Source: an uncultured Flaviramulus sp.
Lineage (GTDB): Bacteria > Bacteroidota > Bacteroidia > Flavobacteriales > Flavobacteriaceae
DNA: 64,000 bases
Assembly (NCBI GenBank): GCA_947495125.1
Contig: CANLXL010000008.1
Span: forward strand, 62,001-126,000
Reading direction: 5' to 3'
Part shown: positions 49,579 to 60,400 of the stretch, piece after piece
Position numbering within the stretch: the stretch's first letter is position 1
Layout of the letters: every line of letters starts with the position of its first letter
Notes under the pieces: model-generated
Told to the model about the DNA's origin: nothing
The model's input: the letters and a program-made list of their open reading frames with translations, nothing else
The model's database searches: none
Position numbers and translations under genes: made by a program

Positions 49579-50556
49579 TTATTTAATTTTTTCTTGTAAT
49601 TCTTGTATTGCTTTGGCTTGAGTTTTTAAGACTTCTTCCTGCAATTCTATAAGTTTTTGCTGTTGAATAGTATACAAAGTCAACTCCTCAATCTTCTGAA
49701 GCAGTTTCGCATCCATTTCTCCTAAAAAGATACCGTTCTTTTTCACGGCTTCGGCACTAGGGATGTCTTTTAAGTGGCCTTTGTCTTTGATGTGCTGTTC
49801 GACGTCTTTAAGTGTTGGTAGGTTGTAGTCTTTGTTGAAGACGAAATCGGCCCAATTGGCATATACGGCTACTTTGACTTCTTCAGCTGCTATTTTTCCT
49901 TGAACACCCAGTTTAAAACCTTTGGTGTCAGTGGTGCCAATACCGACGTTGCCTGAACTAGTAACTCTTAGCCTTTCTACTCCATTATTTGTGCCAATTG
50001 ATACGCCGTTTGTGCCATTAATTCTAAGACCATTATATGTAGCGAGTCCATGTTGAGCCGTTACTATGGCAACATCTGTTACTGGTTGTCCTTGTCTAAA
50101 ATTCAGATGGCCCTGAGTAGTTCCATGATATATGTTTAAAGTAGTATTGCCATTAACATGCAATTTATCATTAGGGTCAATCGTTCCGATACCGAGACTC
50201 CCGTTTTCAGTTAATGTCACTCGCTCGATATGTCCGTTCCAAAGAGATAAGGCGTTCGCCGAGTGGTTATACCTTACTCTGCCACTGTTTTGAGATGATT
50301 CATCACCAAACCATAATTCACTTAGACCATTTGATTTTCCAATTATGGATACAAATGACCTGTCGAGATTGGTGTTTTCAAAAATCCCGGTTGTACCGGC
50401 AATAGGAGTCCAACTAAAGTTTGTGTCTCCTGCTTGCACATGTAATTTTGTAGATGGCGATGTCGTCCCAATCCCCACCTTATCCCCGGTATCCATAACC
50501 TGTGCAAAAGCAGTATTTATGAATAATAGAAAGCAAAGTTTAATGATGTGTTTCAT
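49579..50556 (-). CDS. Modular fibre-like surface protein
   Basis: VMDTGDKVGIGTTSPSTKLHVQAG; shares a 91-aa identical segment with the 39027 gene. Confidence 0.8.
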   Translation of the reverse strand: MKHIIKLCFLLFINTAFAQVMDTGDKVGIGTTSPSTKLHVQAGDTNFSWTPIAGTTGIFENTNLDRSFVSIIGKSNGLSELWFGDESSQNSGRVRYNHSANALSLWNGHIERVTLTENGSLGIGTIDPNDKLHVNGNTTLNIYHGTTQGHLNFRQGQPVTDVAIVTAQHGLATYNGLRINGTNGVSIGTNNGVERLRVTSSGNVGIGTTDTKGFKLGVQGKIAAEEVKVAVYANWADFVFNKDYNLPTLKDVEQHIKDKGHLKDIPSAEAVKKNGIFLGEMDAKLLQKIEELTLYTIQQQKLIELQEEVLKTQAKAIQELQEKIK

Positions 50557-50600
50557 GTTCGTTGTTTTAATTGATTGATGTTATTTTATGTTCCGGATCT

Positions 50601-51266
50601 TCATGGTTCGTTTACGGTAAAGCCAATCTCCGTATAGGCCGTTTCATAACCGAAATTCTTAGCTTTAATACGGCATTTATAATCATTTTTACTCAAATTG
50701 GATACTGAGAATTCAGTGGTCGTCAGGGTTTCCTGGGCTATGGTTTCTGTGGGATTTTGAAAATCCGGAGTGGCGATCTCGATATCGTATTCATCAGCGC
50801 CTTCATTAGTATTCCATGTAAAATTAATGGTGTCGGTGGTTAGGAAGGTTGCTTCATTAGCCGGAGCACTGATCACTACCGTTTCGCTGGAAATATCCAC
50901 CAAGTCCGGGGACAAGAGGGTAAACTTCTGCGTGGCATAAGCCGTGGCATAATTTGAATTCTCTGCCCGTACCCGCCATTCGTAATTCCCGGAAGTCAGC
51001 GCATGACTCATGGAGGTTTTACTGAGTATGGAATCGGTAACAATTTGTGCGGCGGCTTCAAAACTGGGCGTAGCGATTTGAACGTTATAGCTTTCGGCGT
51101 CTGCCACCGGGCTCCAGGTAAAGGTGACCTCGGTGTCGGTGATGGTCACATCATTAACCGGGGCCAAAACACTTACAGTCTCATTGGTGATATCGACCAC
51201 TTCCAGGATATCATCACATCCAAGGATAAGTAAAAGGGTGAGTATGACTACAATCGTATGTTTCAT
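50601..51266 (-). CDS. Lipoprotein with two FN3-like domains
   Basis: Lipobox LLILGC; two repeats VTFTWSPVADAESYNVQIATPSFEAAAQIVTDS / INFTWNTNEGADEYDIEIATPDFQNPTETIAQE. Confidence 0.7.
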   Translation of the reverse strand: MKHTIVVILTLLLILGCDDILEVVDITNETVSVLAPVNDVTITDTEVTFTWSPVADAESYNVQIATPSFEAAAQIVTDSILSKTSMSHALTSGNYEWRVRAENSNYATAYATQKFTLLSPDLVDISSETVVISAPANEATFLTTDTINFTWNTNEGADEYDIEIATPDFQNPTETIAQETLTTTEFSVSNLSKNDYKCRIKAKNFGYETAYTEIGFTVNEP

Positions 51267-51270
51267 CGTT

Positions 51271-52008
51271 CTAATAGTTTAAGGTATTGAGCTTTTTATT
51301 GGCACGTTTTGCCGAGCGATAGGTCTTTTTCGGGCATCGGTTCGCAGCACTTACGAGATCCACAATATCAAGCTGGTGCTTTTTATTTTCCTGCCAGCAA
51401 CAATAGGATTCTTTATAAGCAAATACAACACCTTGATTAAAAGAAATAACCTGAGTTTTTGTGTTGTTTTTATAAAGCTGCAGGGCATAGGTCTTTAAGC
51501 CTTTTTCAACTAAAAAGACAGCGTCGGCATGGGTGATGACATCCAAATCCTTAGGGCTTAAGGCTATAGATAAGCCGGTTAAGATCGCGGTATGATTACT
51601 GTTGCTTAAATAGTTTTTTACAGACTTGTTTTCTGTGCTGTTCAAGGCATCGATAACCGCTACTTTATCGGCAATTTGGAGTTTAACATAGCGGGGTTTA
51701 TGTGCTACGGAATCGATATACTTGATCTTTACTGTCGCCGACTGTAAACCGGCAGCTTTAGTAAAGGCTTTATGGGTTTGCTTGTTAAAAGGCACGAGTT
51801 TTACAGTGACTTTTAAAGGCTCTGTATAGTCAGGGATGGCGGTATTATTGAAGGCCTTATGAAGCAGGGTTTCTTTTTTGTCGGAACCTATCCCACCGAG
51901 TGTGACTTGTTGCGTGGTATGGGTTTGAGAATCTTGTCGGATATCTATAGTTTTACAGCTTTGTAACTGCCAAACAATGAAACCTATAAATAAAATGTTT
52001 TTTAACAT
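51271..52008 (-). CDS. Lipoprotein, unknown function
   Basis: MLKNILFIGFIVWQLQSCKTIDIRQ lipobox-like; 5 nt from the next gene. Confidence 0.6.
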   Translation of the reverse strand: MLKNILFIGFIVWQLQSCKTIDIRQDSQTHTTQQVTLGGIGSDKKETLLHKAFNNTAIPDYTEPLKVTVKLVPFNKQTHKAFTKAAGLQSATVKIKYIDSVAHKPRYVKLQIADKVAVIDALNSTENKSVKNYLSNSNHTAILTGLSIALSPKDLDVITHADAVFLVEKGLKTYALQLYKNNTKTQVISFNQGVVFAYKESYCCWQENKKHQLDIVDLVSAANRCPKKTYRSAKRANKKLNTLNY

Positions 52009-52540
52009 GGTTCTAAGTAATTTTAGTAGATAAATGTATGATTTTTTTACTAAAATGAGTAGGGTTTGCCCTTAGTATTTCTAAGGTTTTTCCACATATA
52101 TTAAAAAGTGGCTTTTAAGAGTAAATGTTGTGCTACGTGTATTCGCGTTTTTCTTTATTTTTTTACCATGATTATGCGCTTTGTAATCCGCTATTTCTGC
52201 CAAAAGGTGGTCGTCGGTAACAATTGAAGAATTGATGATTTCGGACTTTGCATTCTATGATTGCTATTCCCTCATAGGTTTTGCAGCCGAATATCGATGG
52301 CTTTCTGAAGTCGTTTAAAAATAAAATTTAATTATTGTTAAATATGATATAATTATAGGTAAATTTTTAATAATTTTGATTGAAAGTTTGAGTTGCTGTG
52401 GTTAGTGGTATTGTGCTTTGTGGTTATAAACGTCGAAGAGCTGGTGATAAACTTCTAAATAAATGACTTTGCTAATCTATATGGGCTAGTACTCGTTTGT
52501 AACAAGTGCTCGCAATAGTTTTCCTAACAGCACCTAAAAT

Positions 52541-52577
52541 ACAAAAGCTACTCTCATTTTTAGAATAGCTTTTGTTT
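52541..52577. terminator. Hairpin terminator downstream of the SpvB-like gene
   Basis: ACAAAAGCTACTCT - CATTTTT/AGA - ATAGCTTTTGT, one mismatch in the stem. Confidence 0.55.
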
Positions 52578-52634
52578 ATTTTACTTTATTAAGTTTCGAA
52601 GTCACAAACTTTGAAGATCCGAGTAAAGCAAATA

Positions 52635-55600
52635 CTAGTTTGAAAAATGATAATTTTTCTTTTCTAACACATTGCCTTGCGCATCTGTTATATAATCTTC
52701 TCTTCCAATTGTATCGTAGTGCATAAACGACTCTTCCTTTCTAGTATCAATACTACTAGTTACCCTACCATTATCGTCATAGAAAGTTAATATTATTGAA
52801 GCGTTTGGAAGTCTATCATACAATTTCATCAACTCCGTTTTTAGACTAGCACTACTTAAGTTTTGCAATTGTGCATATGTAACATCTAATTGATTGATAA
52901 TATCTTGATATTTTGCATTAGATATTGAAGCAATTTCATATAAATTGTCATAGCCAAATAATACAGCATTATAATGCCCTTTACCATTATTGCTTTCTAA
53001 AACATTTCCTGTGTTAGATTCTACTTTTGAAATCTTATGATTCAGTCTAAGTGTACTTGTGGATGGTCCAGACCACGTTTCATTTATATAGGCTTTTCCG
53101 TTATCATTAATCCATTTGGATTGCTTTACATTTACTATTTGGTAGTTATCTTTAGAGGTAATTTGATATGGAAACGACAGCATATTTTTATCATTTACAA
53201 AAGTATAGTATTGGTAAGCGTATGATATGTCTTGGCGTACTTGTTTCCCTTTACTGTTAGTATTATATGACGATGTTTTTAAACCATACGTGTTATAGGT
53301 ATTTGTTGTTTCTGAAGCGACCGTGGGACTACCATTAAAATACAATTCCTCTTTTTCTTTGGTAGCTCTTATGTAATAGCTGTTATTAAAATAATGACTA
53401 CCATTAGAAAAGGATTTCGTGTATTTGTTCCAAGTCATGGTAGTCTTCTTAACAAGGTTATTGTTGGTGTCTTTCGTAATGACTTCCAACGGTAGACCTA
53501 CCATGGACAAATCTTCAGCCCCATCATTAAATTTCTTCATAACCATGCCAATATTTCCTGTACCTATACCTTTATTTTCTATAATAACTTCACCATAAAA
53601 TGTAGCACTATTATCCGGAGCGCATTTAGGTTTGTTATAGGTGTATTGCACCTTTCTCAGTCCCCCATTATTGTCGTTAATATCTATATGATTCACTACA
53701 ATATCATAAACAGCATTATTTAATTTATCGTCTATAATTCTATGAAAATATTTAGTGCTTGCTGAATTATTATACCCTAGCCAAATTGACCTTGGTGACA
53801 AGAATGGGGTATACCCTCCTAATTTTGTAACACTATATAAATTTGTTTTAAGACCTAAGTTAATATTCCCTAAAAGTCCCGTATTTTTATCAATGTATAA
53901 AAAACTACTATTCTTAAAATAAACTGATGAACCAATTTGCTCTACTTGTTCGATAAAGGCATGACCCAAACCATTTGAATATGTAAATCCATTATCATAT
54001 TGTAGCGTTCCTATTTGGCTAAAAGCTAATGCAGGGGAACCTTGATTCGAGCGTTTATAAATTATGTCTCCTGACACAACAAACTCGTTATTAACCCCTG
54101 AAGCACTAGCTCCAGACCAATTAAAGCTATTTAGTGAATTGTAGGTCCAGGAATTACTATTAGGGTTGTACATATGATAACCTATATCATAGCCAAGACC
54201 AAAGGATGGGTGCTCCTGAAAGGTCATTAAGTCCTCTCCGAAATTCGGTTTGCCGTAATATGTCGCTGAAGATGGCAAACTACTAACACTCCAATTAACG
54301 CCATTAAAGCGTGCTGATTTTCGTGGGTATTTATACCAGTCGTGAAGAATAGTAAACATGGAACTTGAAACCGGTACTAATGGGAAAGCATCCGAATATG
54401 ACCCTAAAACATTATCTACGTTGGTCAAATAATAATTCGTATTCCAACGTAAAAACAATTCAGGGTTATGGTCGGCAACAAAGCCAATAATTGAATTATC
54501 CGGATAAAAATAACTCGGCTCAAATATTCCTGAAATTAGTGGGTCTGCGGCAGCAGACCATGATCTTGTTTGCCAATTCTTTTCCGCGTCTAAATAATGC
54601 ATATAATAATTATCTTCGTGCGAAACACTAGTGACCATATCCGTTCCTCCATCTTCATCCAAGGAAATAATATAATTATTTGTAGCTCCAACATAATATT
54701 GACCTGCTCCTTGATTAATTAGTTTATAGTTCCAAGAAGATCCATTCCATACATAAGTATATAGCTGTCCTCCTCGATGATTTTGTAATGCTGCGAAACC
54801 ATTGCCAAAGACAAAGCTTGGGTTTTCACTTCCTATACTTCTTGATGTGCTCGTATAGTAATGCCAGCTACGACCGTCTCCTTTTAAATGCCAAAGATAA
54901 ACATCGGCAGTGGTGCCTTTATCGTATACAAACCCATAGAAATCGTTTTCTAAAACCGAATAAAAATCTTTTAAACGCCCTCCTTCATTAATGGTACCTG
55001 GGTCTGGAACCAGATGTGGAAATGTAAATTCATCCCATTCCCATTTTTGTCCATTCCACCAAACTCTAAAAAATTTAAATCGATACTTATCGCCACTTAT
55101 CTTGTTTTGAGTCCTATAAACGTAAAGCCCATAATTATCTCTAACATATGCACTATGATATTGGTATCCGCTTGGGGTGCTAAAAGATCCGTTTTCAAAT
55201 TGATTAGCATTGTTATTAAATAAAAACTTGTTATTATAATTATAGGTAACAGATCCTCCCATAGGGTAGGTGATTTTCTTAATTCCTCCTTTAAATGTTC
55301 CGGTATAATAATAATCAAAACTTTGTGCCGGTAAGGCTTCATTAAGTCCGTTATTATAAACAGTTTGTGTTAAACTGGTTAAATAACGTTTTTTGTTTAA
55401 CCCTGTCCCATTTAGCGAATAACCGATATTATAGGTTGATACCAATTGGTTTTCAGTATTATAACTTGATACGCTCTGCAAATACTTCTTTTCATAACGC
55501 TCTTGATATGCATCTGGTTCAGAAGTTTCTTGGTGTGGTTCATAGTACTCATAACCATCTTTATAACCATAAGTTAATTGAATATTGGCACCATTGGACG

Positions 55601-56372
55601 AGATTATTTTTTTAAGGTATGAAGCTTCTGTTTGCGCATAACCGGACATGGTTTGAGTAACTGTATCATATTCAAATATTAAATTATTACCCCATTGATC
55701 TTCTATTTTATACAAATTCCATTGTATGGTATGTTGCCCAGTAGCTCCGGATTGTTTTGAACTCCCTATCCAATTCCCATATCTTATGGCATGGTCTCTC
55801 GCTTGGTTTGATGTAGGGTGCCCAAAATAATATACCAATCCGTTCTCTTTGGTCACCTTCCAGTAATCGGCCCAAGAGGTGTTATAAACGTATTCTATTT
55901 TCCAGGGTGCATACTTCTCCAATTGGTATTTCCATATATGTCCTATAGCGTCTAAACCTTTCTCAGTACATAATAATTTTGAATTGGTAGTTCCATCTTG
56001 TAAATAAAACTCATCATCATCTCTGGCTCCGGTATTTTTATGATCTACCACTATTTTAGGTACAGCTATAGACCAACCAACACCTACTATTGACGTTGGG
56101 TTGTATTTATTAGTTTGTTGTCCATTTTTGAATGATGTTTGTCCGTTATAGCTCAAACTAACATTATAAGACACTGATGCTGAGGCAATCGATGCCAACT
56201 GCTCAGAAAATGTGACTTTACCAGTTACTTCATTGACACTGTTTTGTATGGTGCCTTGTATATCTGCCCCTGAATTAAATGGTGAACTGGCTGGTGTACC
56301 AATGTCTACAGCATCTTGAGCATAAAAACTTACTGTTATAAATGATAGTAAAATTGCGAGTTGTCTTTTCAT
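52635..56372 (-). CDS. Large SpvB/TcB-like N-terminal and RHS-like exported protein
   Basis: NEVTGKVTFSEQLASIASASVSYNVSLSYNGQTSFKNGQQTNKYNPTSIVGVGWSIAVPKI...; C-term HYDTIGREDYITDAQGNVLEKKNYHFSN YD-repeat-like. Confidence 0.7.
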   Translation of the reverse strand: MKRQLAILLSFITVSFYAQDAVDIGTPASSPFNSGADIQGTIQNSVNEVTGKVTFSEQLASIASASVSYNVSLSYNGQTSFKNGQQTNKYNPTSIVGVGWSIAVPKIVVDHKNTGARDDDEFYLQDGTTNSKLLCTEKGLDAIGHIWKYQLEKYAPWKIEYVYNTSWADYWKVTKENGLVYYFGHPTSNQARDHAIRYGNWIGSSKQSGATGQHTIQWNLYKIEDQWGNNLIFEYDTVTQTMSGYAQTEASYLKKIISSNGANIQLTYGYKDGYEYYEPHQETSEPDAYQERYEKKYLQSVSSYNTENQLVSTYNIGYSLNGTGLNKKRYLTSLTQTVYNNGLNEALPAQSFDYYYTGTFKGGIKKITYPMGGSVTYNYNNKFLFNNNANQFENGSFSTPSGYQYHSAYVRDNYGLYVYRTQNKISGDKYRFKFFRVWWNGQKWEWDEFTFPHLVPDPGTINEGGRLKDFYSVLENDFYGFVYDKGTTADVYLWHLKGDGRSWHYYTSTSRSIGSENPSFVFGNGFAALQNHRGGQLYTYVWNGSSWNYKLINQGAGQYYVGATNNYIISLDEDGGTDMVTSVSHEDNYYMHYLDAEKNWQTRSWSAAADPLISGIFEPSYFYPDNSIIGFVADHNPELFLRWNTNYYLTNVDNVLGSYSDAFPLVPVSSSMFTILHDWYKYPRKSARFNGVNWSVSSLPSSATYYGKPNFGEDLMTFQEHPSFGLGYDIGYHMYNPNSNSWTYNSLNSFNWSGASASGVNNEFVVSGDIIYKRSNQGSPALAFSQIGTLQYDNGFTYSNGLGHAFIEQVEQIGSSVYFKNSSFLYIDKNTGLLGNINLGLKTNLYSVTKLGGYTPFLSPRSIWLGYNNSASTKYFHRIIDDKLNNAVYDIVVNHIDINDNNGGLRKVQYTYNKPKCAPDNSATFYGEVIIENKGIGTGNIGMVMKKFNDGAEDLSMVGLPLEVITKDTNNNLVKKTTMTWNKYTKSFSNGSHYFNNSYYIRATKEKEELYFNGSPTVASETTNTYNTYGLKTSSYNTNSKGKQVRQDISYAYQYYTFVNDKNMLSFPYQITSKDNYQIVNVKQSKWINDNGKAYINETWSGPSTSTLRLNHKISKVESNTGNVLESNNGKGHYNAVLFGYDNLYEIASISNAKYQDIINQLDVTYAQLQNLSSASLKTELMKLYDRLPNASIILTFYDDNGRVTSSIDTRKEESFMHYDTIGREDYITDAQGNVLEKKNYHFSN

Positions 56373-56477
56373 TTTATATTTCGTGTTTTTTGATTAAAAA
56401 TTAGTTTACAGCAACAAGAATGAATCTTGTTATATTTCCTTTTTCTTTAAATTGAGTGTCTAGTTTAAAAAATTTAC

Positions 56478-56981
56478 TTAATGTATAGATTCTATAAAGA
56501 AGTTGATTTGATTGGAAAAATCCTCCCCAATTAAAAAAGTAACTTCAAGTAAATGGTCAAACAAATGATCTTTTTCTGAAATTGAACTATTCATTTCAAA
56601 TTCGGAAAAAAGCTTTTTAAAATTTGAAACCTTCTGTTTGATATCTGGCTTTGCTTGCAATAATTTATCATCAATTTTATTTAAAATAGCCTGTTTTTCA
56701 CTATTAAACTGTTCTACACTATTAATTCTATTATAGAGCATGTTTTTTCCTTGATTAACTCTTACCAAATCAATCAGGTATTTTTTTGCATCTTCCTCAT
56801 CTTGATACTTTCTCTTATAAAGATGTTTTCCACTTCTCTCATCTTTATAAAAAACTTCCCAAACAAGTCCTATTCCCAGAGCGATATGGTAATGCGCATA
56901 AGGATTAGAAAGCTTAATTGAAAAACTTTTTTTGCTTAACCCTTCATTTATCAATGTACCTGGTAAATCGATTTTATTCAT
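56478..56981 (-). CDS. Hypothetical protein in RHS-downstream (putative immunity) position
   Basis: ATG at 56981 preferred over the upstream TTG at 56987; no family recognised. Confidence 0.6.
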   Translation of the reverse strand: MNKIDLPGTLINEGLSKKSFSIKLSNPYAHYHIALGIGLVWEVFYKDERSGKHLYKRKYQDEEDAKKYLIDLVRVNQGKNMLYNRINSVEQFNSEKQAILNKIDDKLLQAKPDIKQKVSNFKKLFSEFEMNSSISEKDHLFDHLLEVTFLIGEDFSNQINFFIESIH

Positions 56982-56983
56982 AT

Positions 56984-57117
56984 TCAATTGTTTGCTTCAA
57001 AATCATTAAATATTGCTTCTATATCATCCGTATCATAAAAACTAGCGGATGCTTGAATTAAATCTGTTATAAATAATTTATTAGCTATTTGTTTTTTTAT
57101 GAAAAACTATATTTCAT
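56984..57117 (-). pseudogene. Small frameshifted ORF between the two putative immunity genes
   Basis: ATG at 57117 gives MKYSFS*. One extra T in the T5 tract (57102-57106) would give MKYSFFIKKQIANKLFITDLIQASASFYDTDDIEAIFNDFEANN* ending 2 nt before the next ATG. Confidence 0.5.
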
Positions 57118-57122
57118 TAAAC

Positions 57123-57461
57123 CTAATAAAACAATTTGTCTTTATATTTAGGAAACCGCTTTTTAAAAATAGTGATTGCATCATTTTCTAGATTAAAAAA
57201 ATCATCCCAAAAATTTGAATAACTCATTTTTTCAGGCACTAATTCAAACGACTCTTCACTATATTCTTTATATACATAATCAGTACAGATTCTATTGTCA
57301 ATTATTTTGAATAATTTGCTATCATAAAGACTAGGGATTCCATTTTCATTTAATATTCTAAACTTAATTTCGGTAACAACAAAATCTATGCTGATAACAA
57401 CATATTTTTGATTATGCTTAATATCATTTAATTTTTTGTCTTTTTTTAATTCTACTATCAT
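57123..57461 (-). CDS. Putative immunity protein of the RHS toxin candidate
   Basis: 112 aa from ATG at 57461, 4 nt after the RHS stop; MIVELKKDKKLNDIKHNQKYVVISIDFVV... The ORF-track start at 57584 would lie inside the RHS gene. Confidence 0.6.
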   Translation of the reverse strand: MIVELKKDKKLNDIKHNQKYVVISIDFVVTEIKFRILNENGIPSLYDSKLFKIIDNRICTDYVYKEYSEESFELVPEKMSYSNFWDDFFNLENDAITIFKKRFPKYKDKLFY

Positions 57462-57465
57462 ATTA

Positions 57466-60400
57466 TCATTGTTTAGGAGGCGGTGTTTGCTGCAAGTAGT
57501 TTCTTCCCAGAATAGCCTTATAATCCAAACCATAATAGGCTTTCTGAATTGAAAAGTTATAATAATAATGAACATCAATTCCATTCACCCCTCCAGTTGG
57601 ATAGCTCATCTTATACCAATCTGATAGTTTCCCGCCAACTTGAAGCAAATTATTTTTTAATGTTTTATTACCCAGTTGAGAGCCGTTTATTATTTGATTT
57701 GATTTAAGAATTACTTCTGTCTTTAAGGTTCCGTCGGAATTAAATAACGAATTTTTTTCGGAAAAAGATAAGTTCTCATTTAATTTTTGCGCCAAAGCTG
57801 CATTTTTCGATGAATTATTTTTCTGTATATCCGGATCATTTACTCGGTTAGCTTCATCTTCTAGCTGTTTCTGTTTTTGAGCCTGTTTATTAGCGTAAGA
57901 TTTATTTAAATTAGACCCTGCCGTTCCTATAACACTAATAGCCAAAGATTGAGGAATGTCTTGTACACCCGACTGAAAAGCATCGCCTATACTTTGTCCT
58001 TGAGCAATTCCCGACAAGGTGGTTAAACCTAAACCAGCTGCTGTATTTGAGAGTGCATTATTGAGATACTGACCAACTAAAGGACTCATTTTTGTAAATA
58101 GAGGAGAGGTAACCTTTGAAAGCAAAGGAGTTAACTTCGAACCAATCCCTGCTGTTGCTACTCCTATGGTTGTATCTCCAATTAGTCTTGCCGGATCAAT
58201 AGAACCTGTTTGGTCATATTGGCTATAGGCACTGTTGCCTGCAGATAAAATACCAGCTCCTAGCATAGGATTCCCGGTAGCAGCAGTTACAACCCCGGCA
58301 GCTGCACCTACTCCACCATATGCAAAGAAGTCACCAACACTATCTATATTATCAATATTAGCTATAACATTTGTTGCGAAACCAACAACTCCACCAATAA
58401 CCAAATGTACCCACTCACCATCAGGATCAGCGTACAGAATATAGCTATTTCCCATCGCAATATAGGGGCTCCAGAACTGATTTTTTGGATCTGGGTTAAA
58501 CCAACGGCCCACAGACGCATCGTACATACGACTTCCAAAATCGTACATATTGTAGCCATTGACTAAGAGTTGTTCCTTGTTTTGATACTTGTAGTTGTAA
58601 TTTGAGTTAGATACAAATTCTCCATTATGAATTAACCCCATAGGGTAATAATCTGTGCTTGATAGTATGTTGTTGATTCCTCCAACATTTTCAAAAGTCA
58701 CTCTATTGTTTCCTAAATGATCTTTAAGGCTATACACATAGCTATAGGTTCCACTGTTATGATTTACATAACCATCTGAGGTTGGGAAAAACTTTAAATC
58801 TGAGTCTACATACTGAAAGCCTCCTAAATAATCTGTAATTGTTGGCGCTCCTCCATTTACATATTTCATTTGTAACTTATTCCCAACAGCATCATATAAG
58901 AACTCTATTCGTTTCCCGTCTGTAAAAGTCACCTTAGTCACTAAATCTAAATGATTGTACTCTATAAGAGATATACTTTTATTTAAGTCTTTAGTTAAAT
59001 TTCCATTATCGTCATAAGTGTAATCATCTCCACTGTTAGTTCCATTTTTAAAACCAGATGTTCCGGATACATCTGTAATTTTCATTAACTGGTTGCCATT
59101 ATCATAATAATAGGTCAGGTTATCTATAGTTGTTCCAGAAGATAACCCTCGACGAGTTAAGCCGGAAATGTTTCCGTTATGATCATAACCATTAACATTT
59201 ACCTCAAACTTTTGCCAGTTACTCGTTAAACCAGAGCCTTCACCATAACGTCCTTTTTCAAATCGGTTTAAATCATCATAGTCATAGTAATAAGATTTCT
59301 TAGTATTATTGTGTGCCGATTTCCACACCATTTGTGAAACATTACCATTGTATTGCGGCGCATTAAAGTTAGTGCCCTCACCAGATTCATAATTAAGCTC
59401 ATAGGCAAATAAATCGCTATCTATATTATCTACATCATTAACCGCTTTTAGTGCGCCTCTAATATCGTAGGCGTAATCGACAGTTTGAAGTCCCGTGCTA
59501 TTGGCAATTATTGGGTTTGCTTCACCCCCTATCTTTTTGTTTATTAGTTTCCCCAATTCATCATAATTATTATAGGTAATGAGCTCTCTGTCAAAAGTTT
59601 CAATACTGGCATTAAATCCTGGTAATGCGGTAAACCCTGGTGACAGTGTAATTGACTCAGATGCAATATGATTTATGGTCTTATCTGAAGTTGGAGATTG
59701 GTCGTCCAAAGAGAGGATATCATCCAGGACATTATTATCGCCGCCAATACTTTGGGTATGGCTTAAAGGGCGCTCTACGTGATCGTATGTGAAATAATCT
59801 TTAATAACCAATGGTGGGTCTGAGCTTGTTTTTTTATGCTCGGTGACTGAAGCTTTTATTTTGCCTCTAAAATCCAGTCTGCTTTTATTCTGTGTATAGC
59901 CTCCTAAATGATTCTTTTCATAGATATAAATAACGTTTCCCTTTTCATTATAATAGGTATAGTTTTTTGACCATGATGAAACCCCTAAGGTTTTAGTCCA
60001 TGACGCTGTTGCTAATCCTTTGGTTCTACTAGTAACCGTTTGATCCAAAATTGAGGTAGGCGTTGTTGGTTTATTTGTATCTGTAAATGTGTAATCATCG
60101 TAATAATTCACGGTTAATACCTCAAGCCCTGTTGTTGGATACGCATTGTTCGTATAATTAATACTTACGCCACCAATACCGGATGTTGATGCTGTACGAG
60201 ATTCTATATTCGATAAATTGTTGGTGTTGCCACTGATATAGTTATCTACAGCGGTTTGCAATTGGTCTCTGGTTAAAGCACTTGTGTATAAACCAGAATA
60301 AGTGACACGTCCAAAGACATCATATTTTGTAAAGAGCCATTTACCATCGTCTTTTAAATTTTTGTCCTGGGTTAATATAGGTCGATCTAATTGGTCGTAA

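Noticed and set aside
39027-50556. Fibre gene repeats as a CRISPR array or prophage
   Set aside because: Repeats are coding, hundreds of bp apart and in frame; no cas genes and no phage capsid, terminase or integrase genes are seen.
57462-57584. N-terminal extension MELMFIIIITFQFRKPIMVWII... of the 57123-57584 ORF
   Set aside because: Overlaps the 3' end of the RHS gene in another frame; the ATG at 57461 right after the RHS stop is a better start.
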